Below are positions 1 to 9,361 of a stretch of 64,000 bases of DNA, piece by piece; the stretch's first letter is position 1; every line of letters begins with the position of its first letter. The stretch spans positions 248,001-312,000 of the forward strand of contig NZ_JACWZZ010000001.1 of the NCBI RefSeq assembly GCF_014698995.1, given 5' to 3'. Under the pieces are notes generated by a model, which ran no database searches, was not told the origin of the DNA, and was given only the letters and a program-made list of their open reading frames with translations. The stretch comes from Hymenobacter duratus (GTDB taxonomy: Bacteria > Bacteroidota > Bacteroidia > Cytophagales > Hymenobacteraceae). The position numbers and the translations under genes are program-made.

Positions 1-2298
1 CTGACCACGGTAGCCTTCTCCGACCCGAACGTGAAAATCTACTCGGGCTTGACGGTGGGTGCTACCTACTACCTGCGCGTGTACTCCTACAGCGCTACGC
101 TGCCCAGCGCTACGGCGGCTCCCTTCACCATCTGCGTAACCACGCCTACGCCGCCGCCCGTCAATGACGACCCGAGCGGTGCCATTGCCCTGACCGTGAA
201 TGCCACCTGCACGCCGGTTACGGGTAACAACGAAGAAGCCACCACCACTACTCCCAACGGCTATGCCAACCCCGGTACGTCGCCGAACAGCTGCGGTATT
301 GCTGTTTCGCCGAGCGACGTATGGTTCACGTTCACGACGCCTGCCACGGGCGTGGCCTCCACGGCCGTACGCGTACTCGTGACGGGTGTGCCCGCCAGCC
401 AGCTGCGCGCCTTCTCGGCCGCCAGCGCCGCTGGTCCGTTCACCCAGATTGGGTGTTCTTCTACCAGCGCTACGGTAGCGGCTCCGCCACTCGACCTGAC
501 CCAGCTCACGCCGAACACCACGTACTATGTGCGGGTGTCGGGCTACGGTACCGGTAACCCCGAAGGTGCTTTCACGATTTGCGTAACGTTCCCGCCTACC
601 TGCGGCGACCCGCGCACCCTCACGTTCACGAATACCACCCAGACGGCTACGCAGGTGAACTTCGTGCCCGGCAATGGCCAGCAGACCTTCACCGTGACGG
701 CTACGCCAACGGCGGGCGGCACGGCCGTTACGGCTACCGGCACGGCTTCGCCGATCCAGCTGACCGGCCTCACGGCCGGCACTCCCTACACCGTAACGGT
801 AGTAGGCCTCTGCCCCGACGGCTCTTCTACGGCTACCCTCACCGGCACCGTGAGCACGCTCATCATCAACGACGACCCCAGCGGTGCCGTGCAGCTCACG
901 CTGGGCTCCGACTGCCTGACGCCCACCAGCGCCACGCTGGTAGGGGCTACCAGCACTACTCCTAGCGGCTACACCAACCCCGGCACGGCCTGTACGCCAT
1001 CTACGGCCACGGCTCCGCGCGACGTGTGGTTTAAGTTCACGACGGCGGCGGCTGGCGTAGGCTCTACGGAAGTAACGCTGACCACGACCGGCAACAACGC
1101 CAACGTGCTGCGTGTATTCTCGGCGGCCAGCAGCGCTGGTCCGTTCTCGGATGTGGCCTGCAAAAGCAGCACCGGCAGCACCGTAACCGCCGGTAGCCTC
1201 ATCGTAACGGGCCTCACGCCTAACACCACGTACTACGTATCGGTAGCGGGCTACACCAACACCACAGTGCAGAGCGCCTTCACCATCTGCGTACGCGGCA
1301 ACTCCAACTGCCCGCTGCCAGTAGGCCTCACCACGGGTGCCACCACGGCTACCACTGCTTCGCTCACGTGGAACGTGGCCGGTACTACGCCAAGCGGCAC
1401 GTTTGTGATTGAGTATGGCCCGCAGGGCTTCACGCCCGGCACGGGCGCCGGTACCACCGTTACCAGCACCACGCCTAGCGTTACGCTCACCGGCCTGACC
1501 TCGGACACGCAGTACTGCTACTATGTAAGCCAGAACTGCGGTACCCTGAACGGCAGCAGTGAGCGGGTAGGTCCCGTGTGCTTCCGCACCGACATTGCCC
1601 CGGCTAACAACGACGACCCCTGCACGGCTACCGTGCTGACGGTAAATGCTACTGCTACCAACGCCACCACGCTGGGTGCTACCACCACGCTGCCCAACGG
1701 CTACGCCAACCCTGGCTGCACCACGGCCGGCAGCCCCCGCGACGTATGGTTCTCGTTTGTGCACACCAGCGCCCTGAGCTCCGGCGGCATTGTGGTAGGT
1801 GGCAACACGGCCGGTCAGGTTCGCCTGTTCTCGGCCGCTACCTGCAGCGGTCCGTTCACGCAGCTGGCCTGCCAGGCTGGCCCCGGCGCCAACACGCAGG
1901 CTCCGGCGCTGCCCCTGAGCGGCCTGACGGTGGGTACTACCTACTACGTATCGGTATCGGGCTTTGCCTCCAACGATGCGCAGGGTCCATTCACGATTCA
2001 GCTGCGCCCCGTGCTGAGCACGGGCAAGGGCGAGCTGCCCGGCGGCGAGGTGAGCGTATTCCCGAACCCAAGCCACAACGGTACGCTTAACCTGGCTATC
2101 CGTGGGGCGGGTGCCGTGAAAACCGCGCAGGCCCTGCTGTTCAACAGCCTCGGCCAGCAGGTACTCACCAAAACCGTAGTCGTGCGCGCCGGTGCTGTGC
2201 AGCAGGCGCTGCCGGTACAGGGCTTGGCCAAAGGCCTCTACACGCTCCGCGTGCAGGTCGGCGAGCATACCATCACCCGCAAAGTAGTCCTCGACTAA
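1..2298 (+). CDS. T9SS-secreted modular surface protein, 3' part (5' end outside window)
   Basis: The frame is open from base 1, so the first GTG at 31 is only an internal codon and the gene starts upstream of the window. The visible 765 residues show a repeated module that opens with NDDP (about residues 55, 290 and 536) and closes with a TYYV..SG/AG..FTI strand (about 185, 430 and 660). Two fibronectin type III-like segments lie between them (about 200-280 and 440-525). The last 80 residues are a type A T9SS sorting domain (FPNPSHNGTLNL, then GLYTLRV, ending KVVLD), which in Bacteroidota directs export through the outer membrane and surface attachment. The ligand is unknown; the architecture suggests an adhesin or matrix protein. 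Thr/Gly-rich and low in charge. A strong terminator follows. Confidence 0.88.
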   Translation: MTTVAFSDPNVKIYSGLTVGATYYLRVYSYSATLPSATAAPFTICVTTPTPPPVNDDPSGAIALTVNATCTPVTGNNEEATTTTPNGYANPGTSPNSCGIAVSPSDVWFTFTTPATGVASTAVRVLVTGVPASQLRAFSAASAAGPFTQIGCSSTSATVAAPPLDLTQLTPNTTYYVRVSGYGTGNPEGAFTICVTFPPTCGDPRTLTFTNTTQTATQVNFVPGNGQQTFTVTATPTAGGTAVTATGTASPIQLTGLTAGTPYTVTVVGLCPDGSSTATLTGTVSTLIINDDPSGAVQLTLGSDCLTPTSATLVGATSTTPSGYTNPGTACTPSTATAPRDVWFKFTTAAAGVGSTEVTLTTTGNNANVLRVFSAASSAGPFSDVACKSSTGSTVTAGSLIVTGLTPNTTYYVSVAGYTNTTVQSAFTICVRGNSNCPLPVGLTTGATTATTASLTWNVAGTTPSGTFVIEYGPQGFTPGTGAGTTVTSTTPSVTLTGLTSDTQYCYYVSQNCGTLNGSSERVGPVCFRTDIAPANNDDPCTATVLTVNATATNATTLGATTTLPNGYANPGCTTAGSPRDVWFSFVHTSALSSGGIVVGGNTAGQVRLFSAATCSGPFTQLACQAGPGANTQAPALPLSGLTVGTTYYVSVSGFASNDAQGPFTIQLRPVLSTGKGELPGGEVSVFPNPSHNGTLNLAIRGAGAVKTAQALLFNSLGQQVLTKTVVVRAGAVQQALPVQGLAKGLYTLRVQVGEHTITRKVVLD

Positions 2299-2335
2299 CG
2301 GCGGCAACGCAGGGGCGGCCTCGTCTCTGCGAAGC

Positions 2336-2373
2336 AAAAAGCCCGCTGGCCTTATGGCCGGCGGGCTTTTTTT
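2336..2373 (+). terminator. Rho-independent terminator of the T9SS protein gene
   Basis: The arms AAAAAGCCCGCTGGCC and GGCCGGCGGGCTTTTTTT pair around a TTAT loop 38 bases after the stop codon. The A-tract on the left arm and T-tract on the right arm allow it to act on both strands, though the gene on its right reads toward it from about 80 bases away. Confidence 0.85.
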
Positions 2374-2450
2374 GTGCTGTATGAAGGGCTGCCGCCTATT
2401 GCTGTCGGGCAAGATTCAATTTCGCTACAACCGTATTCCCAGTACAAACC

Positions 2451-4571
2451 CTACCACTGCCGCAGACGCCAGGCTAGGGCCACTTCGAAGTAGGGATAGA
2501 GGTCGTGGGTGGTGCGGGTGAGGTCGTCGGGGGTGTAGCTGGTGCCCACGAACGAGCCGGTGCCGGGGCGGTAGCGCGATAGAGTGCGCAGCTCCTGCAG
2601 CCACAAACTAGCCGAGAAAGCCAGGGAGCCGGCGCGCCGCTCGTAGGTCACATCGGGGCCCTGCTGGCGGGTGAGGGCGCGCAGGTAGATGAGCGAGGTG
2701 CCGGCATCCTGCACCAGCGCGGCGCGGCTGTGGGTGCGCTGCTCCAGAAAGCGGTAGCCGAGGCGCAGGCTGCTGGCGCTGGCCACGGGCCGGCGGCGGC
2801 CGGTCCAGCCGTAGCGCAGGCCGCCGCGCAGGTCGTGGGTGATGGTGGTATCGAGGGGACTTTCCTTGAAGGCGGGCCAGCGCAGGAGCCCCACCCGGTT
2901 TTCGCGGCGGGCATAGTCTACGGTGGCCAGCAGGCGGGGTGTGAGTTGGTACGTGAGGTTCTGCTGCTGCTCCAGCACCCGGCTGGCGCGGTTGCGCAGC
3001 TGCTCGCTGGCCCGGTCGCGCACCTGGTAGCTCACCCACAGGTGGTAGGTGCTCCGGATGCTGAACTTGCCCGGCGCCCACGTGAAGCCCGGCTCCCAGT
3101 GCAGCAGCCGGTCGGTGTAGTTTTCGGCGCTGAGGGCCGCCCGGATAAACACGAACTGCCGGTACTCGCTGGCCAGGGCCAGGCTGGTGCGGAAGTTGCC
3201 GCGCCAGCGCCCGGTCCAGGTCATGCGCAGCTGGTGCTGGGCTTCGTCGCGGTCCTGCTGGTTGTCGCGGCTGGGGGCCGTCACGCGCAGCAACTGGGCC
3301 CCCCCGATGAGCGACAGGGCGTGGCGCGACGCGGGCAGCCAGGTCAGCTCGCTTTGCCACTGCGTCGTGCGCTCGTTGATGTCCTTGATTCGCTCCCGGG
3401 CCAGGGCGGCTTCGTAGAGGGTGGGGGTGAGGCTGCGGTTGTTTTCGAGGTTGTAGGCGCGGTTTCGCTCGCGGTAGCCGAAGGCCAGCACCGCCTGCAC
3501 CTTCTGGCTGCCCAGGCGCAGCTCCTGGCGGGTGTCTAGCTCCCGCTGCCGGTAGCCCAGGTTCTGCAGCGTGTCGGCCTCGGGCCCCAGGCGGCGGTAC
3601 TCAAAGGCTCGGCTCGGCAGCGCCAGCGCATTCACCGACCGGAACGACACCTTATCGGAGAGGCGGTAAGCCCACGTCAGCTGCCCGGCCAGTGTGTCAC
3701 TCTGGATGCGCTGCACGTTGCCGGGCACATAGTCTTCGGCGCGGTGGGCGCGGTAGGTGCCGCGTAGTGTGCCGCTGGAGTATTCGTCGAAGGTGTGCTC
3801 GTAGTAGCCTTCAGCAAGCAGGCGCTGCCACACCCGCGGGCCCAGCTGCGCCCGGGTGCCGAGCAGCCGCAGCGCCAGCGGCGGTGCGGCTGCTCCGCGC
3901 AGAAACGCCAGCGTCGAGAAGTCCACGCCATACGCCACGCCAATATCCTGGCGGCCGTTGCGGGCGTCCTGCACTGCGCCCCCAAACCCAATCAGCCGCA
4001 TCACCGACAGCGAGTCGGTGGCCTGGGTGGGCAGCAACCGGGGCAGGGCCTGCTGGTAGCCGAAGCGCGCCAGCCACAGGCCGGTGCGGGTGGCGTTGGC
4101 GCGGCTCTGCTCGTAGCGGATAAACTGCCCGGTGCGCCAGCCGCCGCCCAGGTCCACAGTGTGCAGGGCATCGGCTGCATAGTCTTCGCGCACAAACGGC
4201 GGCTCCCCGCGCGAGTCATAAATCCACTCGCTCAGGAGGCGGTAGCGCACCTGCTGGCGCTTGCTGAGCTGCACGGTGCCCAGCAGGGCCGTGCGCTGCG
4301 CATAGGTGCTGATGCCCACCCGCCGGGCCTGCACCGTGAGCAGCAGCAAAGAGTCGGGCGGGGGCAGCACGGTGCGGGCCAGCAGCGGCAGCGAGCCGGC
4401 ATCTACCAGTGCCTGCCCCCGGCCTGGCCGCGGCAGCAGTAGTAACAGAAGAGAGGTGAGGCTTAGCCAGACCAGCACTTTTCGCCCCGCCCCGCCAGTC
4501 CGCGCGCCGCCCGTGCGACCCAGGGAAGCAGAAGCATAAGCGGAACTTTTGGCGGGTACGGGTAGCTTCAT
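2451..4571 (-). CDS. Putative outer-membrane beta-barrel protein
   Basis: 706 residues with no family I can name. A long basic, Ala/Gly-rich N-region (residues 1-30) precedes a hydrophobic stretch (about 31-48) that looks like a signal peptide ending near RGQ. The rest is rich in alternating aromatic and polar residues (for example RYRLLSEWIYDS, LRGGLRYGW, LRLGYRFLEQ) and ends in Trp (LAWRLRQW), as outer-membrane barrels often do. No catalytic motif is visible. It is transcribed convergently with the T9SS gene and divergently from the OmpA-family gene. The ATG at 4571 is the first one that precedes the signal-like stretch, but a shorter N-terminus is possible. The cell-envelope location is inferred from composition only. 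Confidence 0.7.
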   Translation of the reverse strand: MKLPVPAKSSAYASASLGRTGGARTGGAGRKVLVWLSLTSLLLLLLPRPGRGQALVDAGSLPLLARTVLPPPDSLLLLTVQARRVGISTYAQRTALLGTVQLSKRQQVRYRLLSEWIYDSRGEPPFVREDYAADALHTVDLGGGWRTGQFIRYEQSRANATRTGLWLARFGYQQALPRLLPTQATDSLSVMRLIGFGGAVQDARNGRQDIGVAYGVDFSTLAFLRGAAAPPLALRLLGTRAQLGPRVWQRLLAEGYYEHTFDEYSSGTLRGTYRAHRAEDYVPGNVQRIQSDTLAGQLTWAYRLSDKVSFRSVNALALPSRAFEYRRLGPEADTLQNLGYRQRELDTRQELRLGSQKVQAVLAFGYRERNRAYNLENNRSLTPTLYEAALARERIKDINERTTQWQSELTWLPASRHALSLIGGAQLLRVTAPSRDNQQDRDEAQHQLRMTWTGRWRGNFRTSLALASEYRQFVFIRAALSAENYTDRLLHWEPGFTWAPGKFSIRSTYHLWVSYQVRDRASEQLRNRASRVLEQQQNLTYQLTPRLLATVDYARRENRVGLLRWPAFKESPLDTTITHDLRGGLRYGWTGRRRPVASASSLRLGYRFLEQRTHSRAALVQDAGTSLIYLRALTRQQGPDVTYERRAGSLAFSASLWLQELRTLSRYRPGTGSFVGTSYTPDDLTRTTHDLYPYFEVALAWRLRQW

Positions 4572-4732
4572 GAAAAGCAGTCAAAGACAGGCAGTAGGGC
4601 CAGCGTCTGCAGCAGCTAGCATTGTCGGCAATCTGTTGGGAAAGCAAGGTACTTCATCGGGGCGCCGGCCGCAACGGGTCGGCTATTTCCGTTTTTCATC
4701 AAAATTTAACCCATGCAGGAGGTTGGTATCCC

Positions 4733-4740
4733 TACCTTTG
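4733..4740 (+). promoter_or_regulatory. Bacteroidota -7 box upstream of OmpA-family gene
   Basis: TACCTTTG matches the TAnnTTTG consensus of the primary Bacteroidota sigma factor. It lies 117 bases before the ATG at 4857, in the divergent intergenic region 4572-4856. No TTTG at the normal -33 spacing is evident. Confidence 0.45.
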
Positions 4741-4856
4741 GGGTTCTGGTGGCGGGCCGCCGAAACTTAGCGGCCCTCCCTCACGTCTCAGTCAGTTCGA
4801 GACCATCTTTCCGGGTTTGGGCGGGAGCTACAAGCCGTTGTTTTGCCAGTCAGCTT

Positions 4857-6899
4857 ATGAGTGTTCAGAAATTACTGCTGTCGGTGGGGTTGGTCATGGG
4901 AGTTGCGGGGAGCGTACAGGCGCAGCATGCCGTGTGGGCTGCCAAGGTGGTAGCCGTATCGTCGCAGAAAGCGGAAGGCAAAGAGGCCTTTTCGCCCGAA
5001 AAAGTATTGGGGGAACCCAATGCCCAGCCCCTGGGCCAGGTCAGTAACGAGGCCTGGATTCCGCGCAAAGAAGGAAGCGACGAATTCATTGAAGTGCGCT
5101 TTGGCAAGTCGCTAGTAGCGAAACAGGTGACCGTAGTGGAGAACTTCAACCCCGGCTCGGTGGTGAAGATTGAGCTGGTGGACACCCGCGGCCAGAAGCA
5201 CCAAGTGTACGAGAATACCAGCCCCGGCCCTATTCCGGAGCAGTTTCGGTCGCTACAGGTGACGTTTTCGCCGGCCACCTACCGTACCATTGGCGTGCTG
5301 GTGACCATGAATACCAAGGCCGTGAACGGCGTAAACCAGATTGACGCCATCGGCATTGCCGACGTGGCCGAGACGATGGTGAAGAAGGAATTCAAAGGCG
5401 AAAACGACGGGGTGAAATTCGACTCGGCCATGGTGAATCTGGGGCCGAATGTCAATTCCAAGTACGTTGATACGCACCCGGTCATCTCGCCTGATGGCCG
5501 TACGTTGTTCTTTGCCCGCCAGGAAAGCCCCCAGAACTCGGGCGGCGCCCGCGACGTGCAGGATGTCTGGTACAGCACGCTGGCTAATGCGGCCAACAAA
5601 GCCTGGAACCCCGCCAAGAACATTGGCGGCCCCATCAACACGCCCGGCCCCAACGGGCTGGCCTCGATATCATCGGATGGCAATACGGCCGTGCTGATCA
5701 ACGTCTACAACGAAGACGGCTCGCTCGACCCCAAGGGCCTGAGTACCAGCAAGCGTACCAAAACCGGCTGGAGCCGCCCCGAAAAGGTAGTCATCGAGAA
5801 TTTCTACAACGACGACCCCGAAAACGTCGATTACTTCCTGGGGCCGTCGGGCAAGGCGCTGCTGATGGCTGTGGACCGCAAAGACGGACAAGGTGAGCAG
5901 GATATTTTCGTGAGCTTCCGCAATGCCGATGGCAAAACCTGGAGCAAGCCCCGCAACCTGGGCCCCACAGTGAATACCAAGAAGCCGGAATTCGCCCCGT
6001 TCCTCGCCTCCGACAACAAGACCCTGTACTTCGCCTCAGAGGGCCACGGCGGCTACGGCAAGAGCGACATTTTCTACTCCAAGCGTCTCGACGATACTTG
6101 GACCAACTGGACCAAGCCCCGTAACCTGGGACCCAACGTCAACTCCCCTGATTTCGACGCTTACTATGTCGTGTCGGCAGCTGGCGAAGATGCGTATCTG
6201 GTGTCGGCCCGCAACGGCATGAACGGTTCCAAGGACATCTTCCGCATCGGGCTCACGCCCCAGTTCAAGCCCGAAGTGGTGACGCTGGTACGCGGCCGGG
6301 TACTGGATGCCGCTACCAAAAAACCAGTGCAGGCCGTTATCAAGTATGAAAACCTGCTGACGGGTGAGGAAATAGGCGTAGCGGAAACCAACCCTGTGGA
6401 TGGTTCCTATACCATTGTGCTGCCCTCGGGCGTGCAGTACGGCTACCGCGCCGAAGCGCCTAACTACCTGGCCGAATCCGACAACCTCGATGTAACGGAC
6501 CGCCAGAAGTATTCCGAAGTGACGCAGGACTTGTTTCTGGTGCCCTTCGCCGTGGGCCAGACCATCAAGCTGAACAACATCTTCTTTGCCCAGAGCAAAT
6601 ACTATCTGCGCGAGAATTCTTACCCGGAGCTGCAGCGCCTGATCCGGACGCTAAAAGAGTATCCGACGGTAGAAATCAAGCTGGAAGGCCACACCGACAA
6701 CCAAGGCGACCCAACCCTGAACCTGAAGCTGAGCCTGGACCGGGTGAACGAGGTGAAGAAGTATATTGTCTCGAAAGGCGTTAGTGGTACCCGCATCACG
6801 ACAGAAGGCTTCGGCGACAAGAAGCCCGTGGCCAGCAACGACCAGGAGGAAACCCGCAAGCTAAACCGCCGCGTAGAGTTCCGGATTACGAAGAAGTAA
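4857..6899 (+). CDS. OmpA-family protein with PD40 propeller and CarboxypepD_reg domain
   Basis: 680 residues. The signal peptide is MSVQKLLLSV...SVQAQ (1-23), which selects the ATG at 4857 over the in-frame ATG at 4713. A discoidin-like beta-sandwich follows (about 25-165, WAAKVVAVSS...GVNQIDAIGIAD). Next come WD40-like PD40 repeats (about 180-440; ISPDGRTLFFA, LASDNKTLYFAS), then a carboxypeptidase-regulatory-like domain (about 450-540) and a C-terminal OmpA domain (about 570-680) with the peptidoglycan-binding segment LEGHTDNQGD and the RRVEF end. Related PD40-CRD-OmpA proteins such as PorE anchor the type IX secretion/gliding machinery to peptidoglycan. PorE has TPRs, which I do not see here; the N-terminal sandwich replaces them. 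A role in surface attachment is an inference. Confidence 0.88.
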   Translation: MSVQKLLLSVGLVMGVAGSVQAQHAVWAAKVVAVSSQKAEGKEAFSPEKVLGEPNAQPLGQVSNEAWIPRKEGSDEFIEVRFGKSLVAKQVTVVENFNPGSVVKIELVDTRGQKHQVYENTSPGPIPEQFRSLQVTFSPATYRTIGVLVTMNTKAVNGVNQIDAIGIADVAETMVKKEFKGENDGVKFDSAMVNLGPNVNSKYVDTHPVISPDGRTLFFARQESPQNSGGARDVQDVWYSTLANAANKAWNPAKNIGGPINTPGPNGLASISSDGNTAVLINVYNEDGSLDPKGLSTSKRTKTGWSRPEKVVIENFYNDDPENVDYFLGPSGKALLMAVDRKDGQGEQDIFVSFRNADGKTWSKPRNLGPTVNTKKPEFAPFLASDNKTLYFASEGHGGYGKSDIFYSKRLDDTWTNWTKPRNLGPNVNSPDFDAYYVVSAAGEDAYLVSARNGMNGSKDIFRIGLTPQFKPEVVTLVRGRVLDAATKKPVQAVIKYENLLTGEEIGVAETNPVDGSYTIVLPSGVQYGYRAEAPNYLAESDNLDVTDRQKYSEVTQDLFLVPFAVGQTIKLNNIFFAQSKYYLRENSYPELQRLIRTLKEYPTVEIKLEGHTDNQGDPTLNLKLSLDRVNEVKKYIVSKGVSGTRITTEGFGDKKPVASNDQEETRKLNRRVEFRITKK

Positions 6900-6943
6900 T
6901 GTCCTGTTAGGCTGCTTTGACAGTTGCTTTTCCTGAAGCGAGT

Positions 6944-6987
6944 AAACGAGAAGGCCCGATTCTGTTAAGAATCGGGCCTTCTCGTTT
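6944..6987. terminator. Bidirectional terminator between OmpA-family gene and floA
   Basis: Eighteen-base perfect arms (AAACGAGAAGGCCCGATT and its complement) enclose an 8-base loop. The position between convergent genes, 45 bases after the first stop and 25 bases from the floA stop, suits termination from both sides. Confidence 0.85.
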
Positions 6988-7011
6988 GTGGTGTTTAGCT
7001 GGCTTGGTTGC

Positions 7012-8013
7012 TTAGCTCAGGCGGGTTTCGTCGCGGCCGGGCTTGCTGCTGCTGCTTTGGTTGCCGGGGTTGGCAATGGAGTCGCGCATGTCGGTGTCGG
7101 ACTGAATGTTGCGCATTTTGTAGTAGTCCATGATGCCGAGGTTGCCGGAGCGGAAAGCCTCGGCCATGGCCTTCGGTATTTCAGCTTCGGCTTCTACCAC
7201 GCGGGCTTTGGCTTCCTGCGTTTTGGCGCGGTTTTCCTGCTCCACGGCCACGGCCATGGCCCGGCGCTCTTCGGCTTTGGCTTCGGCCACTTTCAGGTCG
7301 GCAGTGGCCTGATCTATCTGCAGCTTGGCTCCGATGTTTTCTCCTATATCAATGTCGGCAATGTCAATGGACAGGATTTCGAAGGCCGTGCCGGCGTCGA
7401 GGCCTTTGCTGAGCACGAGCTTAGAAATCTTGTCGGGGTTTTCGAGCACCTCTTTGTGCGACTTCGAGGAGCCAATGCTGGTTACGATGCCTTCCCCGAC
7501 GCGGGCCAGAATGGTTTCCTCGCCGGCGCCGCCCACCAGCTGCGTGATGTTGGCGCGCACCGTGATGCGGGCCTTGGCAATCAACTGAATCCCGTCCTGC
7601 GCCACGGCGGCCACGTTCGGGGTATTAATTACTTTGGGGTTTACGCTCGTCGTGACGGCCTCAAACACGTCGCGGCCGGCCAGGTCGATGGCGGTGGCCT
7701 GCTTGAACGTGAGGGGAATGTTGGCTTTGTCGGCCGAAATCAGAGCCTTGATAACGCTGGGAATGTTGCCGCCGGCCAAGTAGTGCGTTTCCAGGTCGTT
7801 GGCAGTCAGCTCCAGGCCAGCCTTCGTGCTCGTAATCATCGAGTTGACGATGAGCGACGGCGGCACCTTGCGCACCCGCATAAACGCCAGCTGGAACAAA
7901 CTCACCTTCACGCCCGAGAACAACGCCGTTATCCAGAGGCTGATGGGGAAAAAGTACAGAAAGACCAGCAGAACGATGGCCCCGACAATGAGCGGAAACA
8001 GAGGAAAGTCCAT
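7012..8013 (-). CDS. floA: Flotillin-like protein FloA
   Basis: 333 residues, close to the usual length of the UPF0365/FloA family. An N-terminal membrane hairpin (about 5-45) is followed by the conserved segment [18 protein letters not shown], the SPFH-like core ([40 protein letters not shown]) and an Ala/Glu-rich coiled region (about 240-300, [18 protein letters not shown]). FloA oligomerises in functional membrane microdomains and is normally encoded beside an NfeD protein, as here: the NfeD gene lies 99 bases upstream on the same strand. The C-terminal tail ([14 protein letters not shown]) is variable. The ATG at 8013 directly precedes the membrane segment. Confidence 0.95.
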   Translation of the reverse strand: MDFPLFPLIVGAIVLLVFLYFFPISLWITALFSGVKVSLFQLAFMRVRKVPPSLIVNSMITSTKAGLELTANDLETHYLAGGNIPSVIKALISADKANIPLTFKQATAIDLAGRDVFEAVTTSVNPKVINTPNVAAVAQDGIQLIAKARITVRANITQLVGGAGEETILARVGEGIVTSIGSSKSHKEVLENPDKISKLVLSKGLDAGTAFEILSIDIADIDIGENIGAKLQIDQATADLKVAEAKAEERRAMAVAVEQENRAKTQEAKARVVEAEAEIPKAMAEAFRSGNLGIMDYYKMRNIQSDTDMRDSIANPGNQSSSSKPGRDETRLS

Positions 8014-8112
8014 AGAGTGTAATGTAGCACAGGCGCGGGCTTGTGCTGGTTTGGGAAAGAAAGCGGACAGGTCATGGCCGCTCTACCGACTGCTGAGGGC
8101 ACAAGCTAAGCC

Positions 8113-8580
8113 TTATGCCACACTTTCCACCACAATCCGGTTTTGCTCGATGCGAAGCACGCGCACTTCGGTGCCGGCCGGCACAAACTCGCCGCGGGTG
8201 GTTACTTCCCGGCGGTTTTCCTCGAACAGCACCGTGCCGGCCGGCCGCAGCGCCGAAAGCGTGCGGCCCATGGTACCGGGTTGCACATCGGGCAGGCGGG
8301 CATCCCGCACGTGCGAGTTGTTGACGTCGGTGAGGGCTACGCGGGCCATGTTCTTGGGCTTCAGTCCGATGTAGACCATCAGGCCCGTGACAGCCAGCGA
8401 CGATAGTAGCAGAATATGGCCGGTAGCGGAGCCAAAGTCGCGGTAGGCAAACCACACGCCGGCGGCCAGCAGCGCGAACCCAATCAGACCCACAATGGTG
8501 GTGCCCGGAATAAAGACGACTTCGGCGGCCAGAAAGAGCAGGCCAAAGAGCAGAAGCATTGCAACAGTAAGCCAGTCCAT
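8113..8580 (-). CDS. NfeD-family membrane protein
   Basis: 155 residues from the ATG at 8580; longer reading from 8745 would overlap the divergent Crp gene and add no membrane segment, so I reject it. Three hydrophobic segments (about 3-22, 25-42, 50-72; MLLLFGLLFLAAEVVFIPG, IGFALLAAGVWFAY) are followed by a C-terminal OB-fold domain (about 95-155; GRTLSALRPAGTVLFEE, GTEVRVLRIEQNRIVVE). This is the short NfeD type without the ClpP-like protease domain. NfeD proteins partner with flotillin-like proteins, and the adjacent floA supports that. An operon with floA is likely because the gap holds no terminator. Confidence 0.9.
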   Translation of the reverse strand: MDWLTVAMLLLFGLLFLAAEVVFIPGTTIVGLIGFALLAAGVWFAYRDFGSATGHILLLSSLAVTGLMVYIGLKPKNMARVALTDVNNSHVRDARLPDVQPGTMGRTLSALRPAGTVLFEENRREVTTRGEFVPAGTEVRVLRIEQNRIVVESVA

Positions 8581-8702
8581 AGGAGAGGGGAGTTTGGTTA
8601 GCAAAAGATACGCAGAAACCTTGCAGGAAAGGTATAGCAGCACCCGGATGTTTGCTATTTTGCCACGGCTGGCTCCATCTGTAGTCGTCCGGCGCGGGTT
8701 AT

Positions 8703-9293
8703 ATGGCTGCACGTTCGTCTTCTTCGGCAACCGGTATAGAGGCACTTCGGCATTTGCTGCAGCAGGTGCCCTATTTAACGGCCGCCGATGTGGAAGCCTT
8801 CGTGGCCGGTTGGCAGAAGCCCGTGCAGCTCGCCCGCCACGATTTTCTGATTCGGCCGGGGCAGGTAGAGCATCACCTGTACTTTGTGGCGGAAGGTGTG
8901 CTGCGCATCTTTCTGCCGGTAGCTACTGAGGAAATCTGCGTGGGGTTTGGCTACGCGGGCACGCTCATCTGCTCGTTTCCTTCGTTCGTGGAAGGCCGCC
9001 CATCCGATTATGCCATTCAGGTGCTGCGCCGCAGCCGGCTGCTGGGTATCAGCCGTGCCACAGTGCTGGCGTTGCTGGAAAGCCACCCAAACATTGCCCG
9101 TTTCTGGCGCACCGAAATGGAACGAGCGGTGGTAGGCCGCATTGAGCGGGAAATAGATTTGCTGCTGCCCGAGCCCCAGCGCCGCCTCGACCGGCTACGG
9201 ACCCGCAGTCCGCACCTGTTTCAGCTGGTGCCCCGCAAATACATTGCCTCCTACCTGCGCATGACTCCCGAGACGCTGAGCCGCCTGCGCTAA
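8703..9293 (+). CDS. Crp/Fnr-family transcriptional regulator
   Basis: 196 residues. Residues about 25-120 form a cyclic-nucleotide-binding-like beta barrel (FLIRPGQVEHHLYFVAEGVLRIF is the typical entry), followed by the long dimer helix (IARFWRTEMERAVVGRIERE) and a C-terminal winged helix ending VPRKYIASYLRMTPETLSRLR. The LRMTPETLSRLR segment is the recognition helix. The effector-site Arg and Ser of true cAMP receptors are not apparent, so the ligand is unknown; this subfamily is common in Bacteroidota. It is divergent from NfeD and lies 68 bases ahead of the DinB-like gene, which it may control. Confidence 0.9.
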   Translation: MAARSSSSATGIEALRHLLQQVPYLTAADVEAFVAGWQKPVQLARHDFLIRPGQVEHHLYFVAEGVLRIFLPVATEEICVGFGYAGTLICSFPSFVEGRPSDYAIQVLRRSRLLGISRATVLALLESHPNIARFWRTEMERAVVGRIEREIDLLLPEPQRRLDRLRTRSPHLFQLVPRKYIASYLRMTPETLSRLR

Positions 9294-9361
9294 ATCTTGC
9301 GTGAAATCAAGGTTTCGGGGACTATGCTGCCCGACCTTTGGGCATCATCCGGCCATTTCCT

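Noticed and set aside
6988..8022. 344-residue plus-strand frame over floA
   Set aside because: The minus strand has a complete FloA with conserved motifs; the plus-strand frame is low-complexity Gly/His/Val.
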